Assembly (NCBI RefSeq): GCF_000214215.1
Contig: NC_015559.1
Location: forward strand, 868,001 to 932,000
From: Marinomonas posidonica IVIA-Po-181
GTDB taxonomy: Bacteria; Pseudomonadota; Gammaproteobacteria; Pseudomonadales; Marinomonadaceae
Length of the DNA stretch: 64,000 bases
Direction of reading: 5' to 3'
The notes below the pieces were generated by a model. The model had not been told where the DNA came from, ran no database searches, and was given only the letters and a program-made list of their open reading frames with translations. The translations under genes were made by a program, and so were the position numbers. This document shows positions 54,983 through 63,748 of the stretch, piece by piece (within the stretch, counting starts at the first letter, position 1; each line of letters begins with the position of its first letter).

Positions 54983-56901
54983 GTCCTCACATCGATTAAA
55001 GAAGGCTGATTGGTGTGTTTGGTTTTCTCTGCCTTTTTAAGGTTGGCTTGAAAGGCGTCTAATCGATCAATTTCAATGTCTTTTTGACTGAGTTTGTCTT
55101 TTAAATTGGGCATGTTTCTTTGTAGCTTTTGTACCGTATCTAAGCTTTCAGCAGCAAATAAAATGCCTACTTTATTACCTTGAATACTGGTTCTTGCGTC
55201 AAAGCGGCCGGTTTCTTCAAAATCAAATTGCAGCTTCACTAACCAGCGTCGGTCATGATCAGTGACGTCGGATTGGCTGGGGTCCTTATCTATCTCAACT
55301 TGAATCAGTCTATGCTGTTGATGTTCCTTGATGGGGATCTCAATCTGTAATGGGTAGATCTGTGTGTTAATCTGCCCGGGCTCGGCTAAATGACGTAGTT
55401 GATTGGTGGTGATCCTTTCAATGGCGTTTGCAATTTGCTCGGTGGGTAAGGATGTTGTATTGCGTTGAGTGGGTAGTACTTCTTGAGTGTCTTTGAGCCT
55501 TTCAAGATTGAGTTTTAGGTCGGCTGGAATTTGTGATTTCTGATCGTTTAATAATAAAGATTCTGAGAATAAGCCGCTGACTTGCATGGCTTGTTTCATA
55601 GAATCTGCCCCTGAGGTAATTTGTGAAAGACTTGGAAGGTGCTGAATCAGTTGCTTAAGGGCTTCTTGAGTTCGGGCTGGCATTTCTCCATCCGGTGAAT
55701 CTGCAAGTGATTGCAACTGGTTGATGAGTCGTGTCATATCGGCGGCGGGCAATTGTTTGGGTAAACTTTGCCTTAAGGCTTGAGTTTGAATCGGCAGTGT
55801 CGAGTTTTGTTCTTTTGCTGGTAAGGTTTGCAGCTGATGATTCGCATCAACAAAGACACGTATGATATCGCCTTTTTTGAGCGGTGTTTGACTGATGATT
55901 TGAAATTCAGTTTTGCCGTCGCTGACTCTTACGGCTTGAGCTTGATTTGATGTTGTGGATGATTGAGTAAATGTTTGTTGGCTGCTGAGCGATGAAGTCG
56001 TTTGAGAATACTGCGTTGGTACCTTGCTTGTATCAATGGCTTTGCTTGCATCACTGCTTGTCTGTCCGAGTCGTGTTTTAGGCCCAATTGTCTGATTCTG
56101 AGTCGCTTGGTTCTGAGCCGTTTGGTTCTGCGGTAATGGCCCTTGTGTTGATGGTCCTTGTATCGGCGGAACTTGTGAAGAGGTTGTTTGTACTGTCGTC
56201 GCGTAGCGGTTTGGTATTGGATTTGGCTGACTCGATGGCATGGTTGAGCTTGATGTCTGATTGTTTGACTGAGGTATTGCTGGTGTTGTAGTCGTATTGG
56301 TTTGGTTTGTGGTTGTTACCCTTGTACTGCTCGTATTGGCGGCTGATGTAGTTTGTGTTTGGTTCGTGGTTGCCGTTGTGCCATTTGTGCTGGTGGTCGG
56401 TGGGGTAATGGTGGGCGCTTGATTTGCTGTCACCGCAGTTGAGCCAGTAGATATTTGGCTGGCGACTGAGTTTGATAAATTAGATACCACTGTTAGCTGA
56501 ATAACTTGCGATGCAATATTCAGATTGTGTGTGCGACTCGGTGTTCCAATAGCTGGTTGATTGCTGAGTTTGGTTGCAGATTGGTTGGCGGGGAGCTCAA
56601 GAGTAGCTTGATTCGAGCCAATTTTGTTGAGTTTGACATTGTTCAAGTCAGTGATGTCGATTGGCGAGCCATGATTGATTAAGGTAAAGGGTTGATGTTG
56701 GCTCGAAGCATGCAGTAGTTGGACAGGCTTGCCTTGAAATAAGGTGGTCTCGCTGCCTTGGAATTTAATCAAACTCAGGTTTTCGATCAATTTCATTTCA
56801 TTGCTTAATTTTGCAATGGTGCCTAGATTGCTGACATTGACCGACCCATTGTCAGAAGAAGAGGGTCGGCCAGTGATTAAGGATTTTATGTCAGAGATCA
56901 T
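54979..56901 (-). CDS. Second FliK-like hook-length control protein
   Basis: A 640-residue protein with a very long T/N/Q/S-rich low-complexity N-terminal region (about 140-340, repeated NQT units such as NQTAQNQATQNQT) and a compact C-terminal region (about 500-620) of the FliK type (YPLQIEIPIKEH, FDARTSIQGNKVGILFAAES, LQRNMPNLKDKL). It is unlike the fliK in the operon at 33895 but shares the plan of disordered ruler plus globular tail. It is paired with an FlhB tail homologue on the minus strand and divergent from ccmA. Confidence 0.75.
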   Translation of the reverse strand: MISDIKSLITGRPSSSDNGSVNVSNLGTIAKLSNEMKLIENLSLIKFQGSETTLFQGKPVQLLHASSQHQPFTLINHGSPIDITDLNNVKLNKIGSNQATLELPANQSATKLSNQPAIGTPSRTHNLNIASQVIQLTVVSNLSNSVASQISTGSTAVTANQAPTITPPTTSTNGTTATTNQTQTTSAANTSSTRVTTTNQTNTTTTPAIPQSNNQTSSSTMPSSQPNPIPNRYATTVQTTSSQVPPIQGPSTQGPLPQNQTAQNQATQNQTIGPKTRLGQTSSDASKAIDTSKVPTQYSQTTSSLSSQQTFTQSSTTSNQAQAVRVSDGKTEFQIISQTPLKKGDIIRVFVDANHQLQTLPAKEQNSTLPIQTQALRQSLPKQLPAADMTRLINQLQSLADSPDGEMPARTQEALKQLIQHLPSLSQITSGADSMKQAMQVSGLFSESLLLNDQKSQIPADLKLNLERLKDTQEVLPTQRNTTSLPTEQIANAIERITTNQLRHLAEPGQINTQIYPLQIEIPIKEHQQHRLIQVEIDKDPSQSDVTDHDRRWLVKLQFDFEETGRFDARTSIQGNKVGILFAAESLDTVQKLQRNMPNLKDKLSQKDIEIDRLDAFQANLKKAEKTKHTNQPSLIDVRT

Positions 56902-56937
56902 CTTGACTGCCTATTAGATCGTTATTTTAGAAAGATT

Positions 56938-56950
56938 CTCATATAATGAG
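56938..56950. promoter_or_regulatory. TATAAT and small palindrome between FliK-like gene and ccmA
   Basis: A TATAAT at 56942-56947 lies inside the palindrome CTCAT-ATA-ATGAG (56938-56950), in the 109-bp divergent gap. It is the best -10 candidate for the ccm operon, but no good -35 sits 16-18 bp upstream. An activator-dependent promoter is possible. Confidence 0.3.
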
Positions 56951-57010
56951 TCTAAGCTATTTTAGTGTAATTTGTGTTATTCCCTTTATCGGCAAAAATG
57001 GATAAATCTT

Positions 57011-57625
57011 TTGCAGTCTTATGTATCTTTAACATTGTCGAACATTTCGATTGAGCGTGGAGAGCGTGATCTATGCAAGGGGTTGTCAGTGGTTGCGAAG
57101 TTTGGTCGTTTGTATCGAATTGTTGGGGAAAATGGCGCTGGTAAAACCTCTTTATTAAAAGTCATCGCAGGATTGTTGATGCCCGTAGAGGGAGAAATCT
57201 ATCTGGATGATAGGGCTATCGCCGCACAGGTTAATCCATGGTCGCGAGATTGTCTTTATCTTGGTCATCAACATGGTGTTAAAAAACTATTAACGGTCGA
57301 AGAAAATATTCGGTGTTATTGTCCAAATGCTTCTGCTGAAAATATTCATAAGGTACTGACTCAGTTAGGCCTGCTGCCTTATCAAGATACTTCAGTGAAA
57401 CAGCTATCCGCAGGACAAGCTAAGCGTGTGGCTTTGTCTCGTTTGTGGTTATCCAATCAAGCCATTTGGCTATTAGATGAGCCGTTTAGTTCTCTCGATA
57501 TGAAGGGGAGTGCCTTGCTGGAAGAGAAGCTAGAGCAACATCTTGGGCATGGAGGTCTCGTCATTTTAACGACACATCAAGCTTTATTGAGAGTCGATGC
57601 CCAGTTGATTGAATTAACCTTATGA
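57011..57625 (+). CDS. ccmA: Heme exporter ATP-binding protein CcmA
   Basis: ATPase of the CcmABCD complex that releases holo-CcmE for cytochrome c assembly, 204 residues. Walker A is GENGAGKT (39-46), the signature LSAGQAKRVALSRL and Walker B WLLDEPFSSLD. The start is uncertain: no ATG lies in frame, and TTG 57011 gives the family length, while TTG 56972 adds 13 residues unlike CcmA. It overlaps ccmB in ATGA. Confidence 0.9.
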   Translation: MQSYVSLTLSNISIERGERDLCKGLSVVAKFGRLYRIVGENGAGKTSLLKVIAGLLMPVEGEIYLDDRAIAAQVNPWSRDCLYLGHQHGVKKLLTVEENIRCYCPNASAENIHKVLTQLGLLPYQDTSVKQLSAGQAKRVALSRLWLSNQAIWLLDEPFSSLDMKGSALLEEKLEQHLGHGGLVILTTHQALLRVDAQLIELTL

Positions 57626-58284
57626 CTTATGTTTCTTTTCTCCGGGCAGAATGTCACCTAGTGTGGCGACGCAAGCAAAACGTGATCAACAGTGTGTTGT
57701 TTTTTCTCTTAGTGATTGTGCTGTTTCCACTCGGCATTGATGCCACGCCGATGTTTTTATCAAAAGCCGCGAGTGGCATTATTTGGTGTGCGGCCGCATT
57801 GGCCATTTTGACGTCTGTTGAAAGTCTGTTTAAAGAAGATTATCACGACGGTTCGTTAGAACAATGGCTTGTCAGTGGCTTGTCTGTTCCTATCTTGGTG
57901 TTAATCAAGATGACCCTGCATTGGTTGTTTATTGCTTTACCATTGTTGCTGCTTTTGCCTGTTTTGAGTGAAGTTTTATACTTGCCTGATAACAGTTTTT
58001 GGCCTTTATTTATCAGCATTGTGTTGGCCACACCCAGTTTGTTTTTATTGGGGGGAATCGGTTCTGCGGTAACGGTGTCTTTGCGTCAAGGGGGAGTGTT
58101 GATGATATTGATTATCTTGCCTTTGTATTTACCGATTATCATCTTTGCGACTTCTGTCACCAAGGCCGCTCAAGTGGGTTTACCTTATGATGCGCCTTTG
58201 GCCATTTTAGCCGCGATTTTTTTAGTCAGTTTGGTGGTGTCGCCGTTAATGACGGCTATTAGTATTAAAGCGAGTGTGAATTAA
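57622..58284 (+). CDS. ccmB: Heme exporter protein CcmB
   Basis: Inner-membrane partner of CcmA, 220 residues with six hydrophobic helices. ECHLVWRRKQNVINSVLFFLLV and EDYHDGSLEQWLVSG are typical of CcmB. It overlaps ccmA by 4 bp and ccmC by one base. Confidence 0.95.
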   Translation: MTYVSFLRAECHLVWRRKQNVINSVLFFLLVIVLFPLGIDATPMFLSKAASGIIWCAAALAILTSVESLFKEDYHDGSLEQWLVSGLSVPILVLIKMTLHWLFIALPLLLLLPVLSEVLYLPDNSFWPLFISIVLATPSLFLLGGIGSAVTVSLRQGGVLMILIILPLYLPIIIFATSVTKAAQVGLPYDAPLAILAAIFLVSLVVSPLMTAISIKASVN

Positions 58285-59030
58285 TGAGTTGGGCTTGGTT
58301 TCATCGGTTAGGGTCGCCAAAGTGGTTTTATGGTCGTTTTAAAGCTTGGCCAAAGCCTTTATTTTGCTTGGCTTGTCTGTGCTTAATGGTGGCTATGGTA
58401 TGGGGATTGGCCATTGCGCCACCGGATTATCAACAAGGCAACAGCTTTCGTATTATCTATATGCATGTCCCCTCAGCCATCTTAGCTCAGTCTTGTTACT
58501 TTTTTATGGGAGTGGCTGGGTTGGTGTATCTGGTGTGGCAAATAAAAATGTCACCCATATTCTTAAAGGCAGTCGCGCCTTTTGGCGCATTAATGGCGTT
58601 TATCGCCTTACTAACGGGCTCAATTTGGGGCAAACCTACTTGGGGCACTTGGTGGGTTTGGGATGCTAGGTTAACGTCTGTTTTGGTTTTGCTGTTCTTA
58701 TACATGGGGATTATTGCGGTTCAGTCGGCGCTGGAAGAAAGATCCTTGGCGGATAAAGCGGCAGCGGTGGTCAGTGTGGTGGGATTACTGAACTTACCCG
58801 TTATTAAATATTCAGTAGAGTGGTGGAACACGCTACATCAAGGGGCAACATTTTCGATTACGGAACCGCCTAGTATGCCAATGGCAATGTGGTTACCTTT
58901 ATTGTTTGCTGTGATTGGAATGTATTTATTGGCTGCTGCGGTGATTATGTGGCGGATGCAAACCGAGATTATGCGGCGTGAAGCGAAAACTCATTGGTTA
59001 AAGCAAGAGGTGCTAAGCGATGGCGTTTGA
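58284..59030 (+). CDS. ccmC: Heme handling protein CcmC
   Basis: A 248-residue membrane protein with six helices that places heme on CcmE. The tryptophan-rich WWD motif is WGTWWVWDARLTS (about 116-128), flanked by the heme-ligand histidines in YMHVPSA and LHQGAT. It overlaps ccmD by 11 bp. Confidence 0.96.
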   Translation: MSWAWFHRLGSPKWFYGRFKAWPKPLFCLACLCLMVAMVWGLAIAPPDYQQGNSFRIIYMHVPSAILAQSCYFFMGVAGLVYLVWQIKMSPIFLKAVAPFGALMAFIALLTGSIWGKPTWGTWWVWDARLTSVLVLLFLYMGIIAVQSALEERSLADKAAAVVSVVGLLNLPVIKYSVEWWNTLHQGATFSITEPPSMPMAMWLPLLFAVIGMYLLAAAVIMWRMQTEIMRREAKTHWLKQEVLSDGV

Positions 59031-59190
59031 TAGTGCCGCAGACTTTTTCGCCATGGGAAAGCATGGGCTGTATGTATGGTCTGCTTACGGAATAAGTGGT
59101 TCGGTGCTGGTGGGGTTCATCCTACTTAGTTTACGCGAGCGTCGTAAAGTTCGACGTCAGTTGCATAAACGTTTTTTGAGAGATCAATAA
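59020..59190 (+). CDS. ccmD: Heme exporter protein CcmD
   Basis: A 56-residue single-pass membrane protein that stabilises CcmC-CcmE and helps release holo-CcmE. It starts MAFDSAADFFAMGKHGLYVW, as in other CcmD proteins, with a TM at about 17-37 and a strongly basic tail (RERRKVRRQLHKRF). It overlaps the end of ccmC by 11 bp and ends 3 bp before ccmE. Its position and tail leave little doubt, despite the size. Confidence 0.92.
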   Translation: MAFDSAADFFAMGKHGLYVWSAYGISGSVLVGFILLSLRERRKVRRQLHKRFLRDQ

Positions 59191-59193
59191 ATT

Positions 59194-59640
59194 ATGCATG
59201 CGGTACGTCGTAAGCGTTTGCTGTTTATCATGTTAATTGTCTCTTTGCTGGCTTCAGCTTTGGGGTTGGTGTTGTATGCGTTACAACAAAATATCAACCT
59301 CTTTTATTCGCCAACTCAGATCGCCGCCAGTGAGGCTCCGCTAGAGACGACGATCCGTGCTGGTGGAATGGTAGTGAAAGGGAGTCTGGCTCGCCAGCCT
59401 GATAATCTCACTCTGGCATTTGATGTGACGGATTTTCAACACTCATTACGTATTGAATATACTGGTATTTTGCCTGATTTGTTTCGCGAAGGTCAGGGTA
59501 TTGTTGCGCTTGGAAAGCTTAGGGCGGATGGTGTCTTTGAGGCTTCTGAAGTATTAGCGAAACACGATGAAAAATACATGCCACCTGAAGTGACAGATGC
59601 GTTAAAGTCTCGCCAAATGACTTCAGAATCATTTTATTAA
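59194..59640 (+). CDS. ccmE: Heme chaperone CcmE
   Basis: Periplasmic-side heme chaperone of 148 residues anchored by an N-terminal helix (9-28). The heme-binding histidine is H124 in [13 protein letters not shown], with Y128 following in the usual spacing. The OB-fold core with GGMVVKGSL precedes it. It lies 7 bp before ccmF. Confidence 0.96.
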   Translation: MHAVRRKRLLFIMLIVSLLASALGLVLYALQQNINLFYSPTQIAASEAPLETTIRAGGMVVKGSLARQPDNLTLAFDVTDFQHSLRIEYTGILPDLFREGQGIVALGKLRADGVFEASEVLAKHDEKYMPPEVTDALKSRQMTSESFY

Positions 59641-59647
59641 GGACATT

Positions 59648-61603
59648 GTGACGCGATTTATGTTTCCCGAAATAGGTCAGTTTTCTCTTATTCTTGCTCT
59701 GTTTTTTGCCATCGCATTGGCGACCTTGCCTATGCTCGGCTATTTCCGTCAAAGTCTGCTATTGCTCAATACGGCTCGTCCTCTGACTCATATTATGGCG
59801 TTGTTGATTGTGATTGCGTTTTTGCTGTTAGCCTGGGCGTTCATCACGGATGACTTTTCCGTCTTATACGTTAGCCAAAATTCCAATGTAGACTTACCGT
59901 TTCGCTACAAATTTAGTGCGGTTTGGGGAGGGCATGAAGGCTCATTGTTATTATGGGTTTTGATTCTGGCCTTGTGGTGTCTGGCGGTGGCACTGAGATT
60001 GGATACTTTGCCTCAGACGATTGGTCCGCTGGTTTTATCTGTGCTGGGTTGGGTAGCGAGTGGCTTTTTAGCGTTTCTGTTGTTTACCTCTTCACCTTTT
60101 GTTCGGATTTTGCCAGATGTGCCTGTCAGTGGAGGCGATTTAAACCCCTTATTGCAAGATATTGGCCTGATTCTTCACCCTCCTATTTTATACATGGGCT
60201 ATGTCGGCTTCTCCGTGGCGTTCGCCTTTGCTGTGGTTGCTTTGATAACAGGTAATTTAAATGCTTACTGGGCCCGTTGGGCTCGCCCTTGGACGGCCGC
60301 CGCTTGGGCTTCACTCACCTTAGGGATTACATTAGGAAGCTGGTGGGCATATTACGAACTTGGTTGGGGTGGCTGGTGGTTTTGGGATCCAGTCGAAAAT
60401 GCTTCCTTTATGCCTTGGTTGGCTGGTACGGCCTTACTGCATTCGTTAGTAGTAACGGAGAAGCGCGGGGTGTTTAAGAGTTGGACAGTGTTACTCGCCA
60501 TTTTCACCTTTAGCCTATCGTTGCTTGGGACTTTTCTTGTTCGCTCTGGTGTGTTGACTTCTGTTCATGCCTTTGCGGCTGACCCCACTCGGGGCGTATT
60601 TATTCTGGCGCTATTAATTGCTTTAGTCGGGGGGAGTTTATTGCTTTATGCCCTGCGAGCTGGACAAGTGCGTTCACTGGTCAGCTTTGGTTTCAGTGGT
60701 CGAGAAGCCTGGTTATTGTTGAATAATATTTTATTGAGCGTACTGACTTTAACTGTACTGCTGGGCACCTTGTACCCACTTTTGTTTGATGCTTTGGGCA
60801 TGGGACGAATTTCAGTGGGGGCGCCTTATTTTAATGCCGTGTTTGGTCCTATCGCTTTATGTCTGATGGTGTTTATGGCGATCGGACCTTTCTCTAAATG
60901 GCATCAAACAAAGCTTGCTGCCTGGTGGAAGCCCATGTTGGGAGCCGCACTGCTATCAACAGGCTTGGCGGCTGCGATTGCACTTCGGCAAGAATATGAT
61001 TGGCTTACTTGGTGCAGTTTAGCGGTGGCATTCTGGGTGATGTTTATGACCTTGCTGGACTGGTTTAACAAGCAATTTGTAACAAAAAGGCAAAAAATTC
61101 AGCCGTGGCGCGCCTTGCCAAGTCGTTATTACGCTATGGTGATTGCTCATTTGGGTATGGCGATCAGTTTGGTTGGCGTCATTATGGTGAGCGTGAACAG
61201 TCATGAAGCCATGTTGAAAATGTCGCCAGGTAGTCAAGCTGAAGTCGGTGGCTATGTGTTTGTATTTGATTCTATGGAATTGATAAAAGGCCCTAATTAT
61301 CTTTCTGATCGTGGCCATTTTCAGGTCTATCAGCAAGGTCAGTTGGTAGCGGATTTACATCCCGAAAAACGTTTTTTTACGACCCGACAACAAGTCATGA
61401 CGGAAGCCGCATTAGGTGCAGGTTTCACCCGTGATTTATACCTGTCATTAGGTGAGAAACTGGAAGACGGTGCTTGGGGCGTACGCATTCATATTAAATC
61501 CTTTGTTCGTTGGATCTGGTTCGGTGGTTTACTAATGGTGCTGGGCGGGATGTTGGCGGCTTTCGACAAAGGTTATCGACAGAAAAAGGAGAAGACACAA
61601 TGA
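59648..61603 (+). CDS. ccmF: Cytochrome c heme lyase subunit CcmF
   Basis: A 651-residue membrane protein of the heme lyase that joins heme to apocytochrome c. It has about 14 helices, and the WWD motif region WGGWWFWDPVENASFMPW and the periplasmic heme-facing histidines (HPPILYMGY, LLHSLVVTEKRG) are present. The start is GTG with AAGGA 5 nt upstream. Its stop overlaps ccmG by 4 bp. Confidence 0.97.
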   Translation: MTRFMFPEIGQFSLILALFFAIALATLPMLGYFRQSLLLLNTARPLTHIMALLIVIAFLLLAWAFITDDFSVLYVSQNSNVDLPFRYKFSAVWGGHEGSLLLWVLILALWCLAVALRLDTLPQTIGPLVLSVLGWVASGFLAFLLFTSSPFVRILPDVPVSGGDLNPLLQDIGLILHPPILYMGYVGFSVAFAFAVVALITGNLNAYWARWARPWTAAAWASLTLGITLGSWWAYYELGWGGWWFWDPVENASFMPWLAGTALLHSLVVTEKRGVFKSWTVLLAIFTFSLSLLGTFLVRSGVLTSVHAFAADPTRGVFILALLIALVGGSLLLYALRAGQVRSLVSFGFSGREAWLLLNNILLSVLTLTVLLGTLYPLLFDALGMGRISVGAPYFNAVFGPIALCLMVFMAIGPFSKWHQTKLAAWWKPMLGAALLSTGLAAAIALRQEYDWLTWCSLAVAFWVMFMTLLDWFNKQFVTKRQKIQPWRALPSRYYAMVIAHLGMAISLVGVIMVSVNSHEAMLKMSPGSQAEVGGYVFVFDSMELIKGPNYLSDRGHFQVYQQGQLVADLHPEKRFFTTRQQVMTEAALGAGFTRDLYLSLGEKLEDGAWGVRIHIKSFVRWIWFGGLLMVLGGMLAAFDKGYRQKKEKTQ

Positions 61604-62106
61604 AGCGCATTTTATTGTTTATGCCTTTTCTGGTGTTCTTAGTTTTGGGCGTTGTGTTCTATTTTCTACTGGGTAAAGATACCCAATATATGCCATCTGC
61701 TTTGATTGGTCAGTCTGTTCCTCCGTTTCAGTTGGTAACGTTGAAGGGAGAGAAACTTAAACAGACGGACGACTTGCCCAAAGGCTCATATTTAATTAAT
61801 TTTTGGGGAACCTGGTGTCCGTCTTGTCATGTTGAGCACCCTTACTTAATGACCTTGGCTGAACAAGGAGTCACCATTATTGGCATCGATTATAAAGACC
61901 AACAGACGGCGGCTAAGCAATGGTTGCGAGACAAAGGTGATCCGTATGCTTTGGTGCTGATGGATGAATTAGGTCAGTTTGGTTTGGATATGGGAGTGAC
62001 AGGCGCACCAGAAACCTTTGTTGTCAATGCTGAAGGGAAAATTGCTTATCGATTGCAGGGAGTTTTGAATGCGCAAAGTTGGCAAATGATCAAGGCGTAT
62101 TTGTGA
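61600..62106 (+). CDS. ccmG: Thiol:disulfide interchange protein CcmG/DsbE
   Basis: Membrane-anchored thioredoxin-like protein of 168 residues that keeps the CXXCH thiols of apocytochrome c reduced. An N-terminal anchor (about 5-24) is followed by the active site WCPSC (C73, C76) and the cis-proline loop GVTGAPETF. ATG 61600 overlaps the ccmF stop; the longer frame from 61510 runs inside ccmF. Confidence 0.95.
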   Translation: MKRILLFMPFLVFLVLGVVFYFLLGKDTQYMPSALIGQSVPPFQLVTLKGEKLKQTDDLPKGSYLINFWGTWCPSCHVEHPYLMTLAEQGVTIIGIDYKDQQTAAKQWLRDKGDPYALVLMDELGQFGLDMGVTGAPETFVVNAEGKIAYRLQGVLNAQSWQMIKAYL

Positions 62107-62507
62107 TGATAAAACAACTCCTGATGTGTCTGACTTTATTCGCTCTAGTAAATACTGCGTTAGCTGAAGAGCTACTGACGTTCCGTTCTGAATTGAATCA
62201 AGTGCGCTATCAAAGCTTGATTAAAGAACTGCGTTGTCCAAAGTGTCAAAATCAAAATCTTGCTGACTCTAACTCGGGTATCTCAGTAGACTTAAGACAG
62301 CAAGTACATAACATGATTGAAGCAGGTAAAACCGATCAAGAAATTATTGACTACATGGTCACACGTTACGGTACCTTTGTGCTTTACCGACCACAAAATA
62401 CGCCAGCCACTTTTTTGCTCTGGTATGGTCCCTTTATTTTGCTATTGGGTGGCGTCGTATTGTTTGTGGTGGTACTAATGAAAAGTCGTCGTAGGAGAAG
62501 AAAATGA
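62106..62507 (+). CDS. ccmH: Cytochrome c maturation protein CcmH
   Basis: A 133-residue thiol-redox subunit of the heme lyase. Signal peptide 1-20 (cut after ALA), the active site LRCPKCQNQ (C44, C47) and a C-terminal TM (about 103-125) are present. In this organism CcmH and CcmI are separate genes, as in Pseudomonas, not fused as in E. coli. It overlaps ccmG by one base and ccmI by 4 bp. Confidence 0.95.
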   Translation: MIKQLLMCLTLFALVNTALAEELLTFRSELNQVRYQSLIKELRCPKCQNQNLADSNSGISVDLRQQVHNMIEAGKTDQEIIDYMVTRYGTFVLYRPQNTPATFLLWYGPFILLLGGVVLFVVVLMKSRRRRRK

Positions 62508-63682
62508 TGGTGGCGAGTCTCCTCATAGTGACCTTGTTAATAAGCTGCTTTGGTTATTTTTTCTGGTATTTAGGTCGGCAACAAACATTAAATGATCGAA
62601 CTCATGAGATTTTTTTCGACATTCGTCGAACTGAAATTGCAGACGAAAAGCAATCGGGACAGCTTTCAGTGGAGGAATCCAAACAGTTAACTGCGGACTT
62701 AGCGTTTGAGCAGAGGGCGAGTCAAACAAAGTCGAGTTTTAGTTCAGCATCGTATAGTCGATTCGCTCAATGGAGTGTGTTGCTGTTTTTCATCCTATCA
62801 GTTATCGGTAGCATTAGCCTTTATCAAGGCTTGGGTTATGCAAAAGACGTTCAGTTTCATCAAGCCATGAGGTCGGAATCATTAACCCCGCAACAAATTT
62901 CGACTTTCTTACAATATCGCAGTCGGCGCTATGATCGTGCTGAAGATTGGTATTATGAGGCGGTTGATGAAGTGCAAGCTGGTCAGTATTCCAAGGCCGT
63001 GCAGGCATTTGAAAAAGCCTTAGCCAGATTGCCGGAAGAAAGTCAGGACAGGTTAAACTTGTTAGTTGAATACGCTCAAGCGGTTTTTTATGCGAACAAG
63101 AATCAAAGCTCAGAGAGGTTGGAAAGGGTTCTACAGCGTATCTTTGCTATCGCGCCAAATCAGCCCAACGCATTAGGTTTAAAGGGCGTGATTGAGTTTG
63201 ATCAGGCTAATTATCTGGGCGCAGTTTTAGCTTGGCAAGAGGCCATTCGCTATAACCCTAATTCTGCAGAACGTATGGCCTTATTGACGGCCATTAACAA
63301 AGCCAGACAGATTGGCCATATTAGTTATCAAACGTTAGCACCAATCATTACCGACCAAATTACCGTGCAATTAACATGGCAAGCCTCTGATATACAATGG
63401 CAGCCAAATGATGTGCTTTTAGTGTATGCTCAAGTGCCTGGGCAAAAAATGCCTGTGGCCATACAGAGAGTTTTACCAAAGGATTTAGCAAGTCCAATCT
63501 TATTAACAAACCTTGATGCTTTAATGCCAACCGCAAATTTAGCTGAGGTGGAACAGGTTGATCTTGTTGTGAAATTAGCCAATTTGCAGGAGGCAGATTT
63601 GACCACAGGTCAAATTATCGGCACAAAACGAGGCGTGGTTACAAATCGTAAAAAGATTTTTACGATCAAGTTGGCCTTATAA
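62504..63682 (+). CDS. ccmI: Cytochrome c maturation protein CcmI
   Basis: A 392-residue apocytochrome chaperone of the heme lyase. Two membrane helices (about 2-20 and 88-108) flank a cytoplasmic loop, and the periplasmic part has TPR repeats (about 150-270, AVQAFEKALARLPEESQDRL, NALGLKGVIEFDQANYLGAV) and a C-terminal beta domain. ATG 62504 or 62507 may be used. Last gene of the ccm operon. Confidence 0.93.
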   Translation: MMVASLLIVTLLISCFGYFFWYLGRQQTLNDRTHEIFFDIRRTEIADEKQSGQLSVEESKQLTADLAFEQRASQTKSSFSSASYSRFAQWSVLLFFILSVIGSISLYQGLGYAKDVQFHQAMRSESLTPQQISTFLQYRSRRYDRAEDWYYEAVDEVQAGQYSKAVQAFEKALARLPEESQDRLNLLVEYAQAVFYANKNQSSERLERVLQRIFAIAPNQPNALGLKGVIEFDQANYLGAVLAWQEAIRYNPNSAERMALLTAINKARQIGHISYQTLAPIITDQITVQLTWQASDIQWQPNDVLLVYAQVPGQKMPVAIQRVLPKDLASPILLTNLDALMPTANLAEVEQVDLVVKLANLQEADLTTGQIIGTKRGVVTNRKKIFTIKLAL

Positions 63683-63711
63683 TTGAATACTGATGCGCTT
63701 CGTCTGATAAT
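63683..63711 (+). promoter_or_regulatory. Predicted sigma-70 promoter of zipA
   Basis: TTGAAT (63683-63688), a 17-nt spacer and GATAAT (63706-63711) form a good sigma-70 promoter in the 66-bp gap between ccmI and zipA, placing the start about 30 nt before the zipA ATG. Confidence 0.55.
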
Positions 63712-63748
63712 ATATCCTACTTTCACTTAATGTATTTCGGAATGAGTA

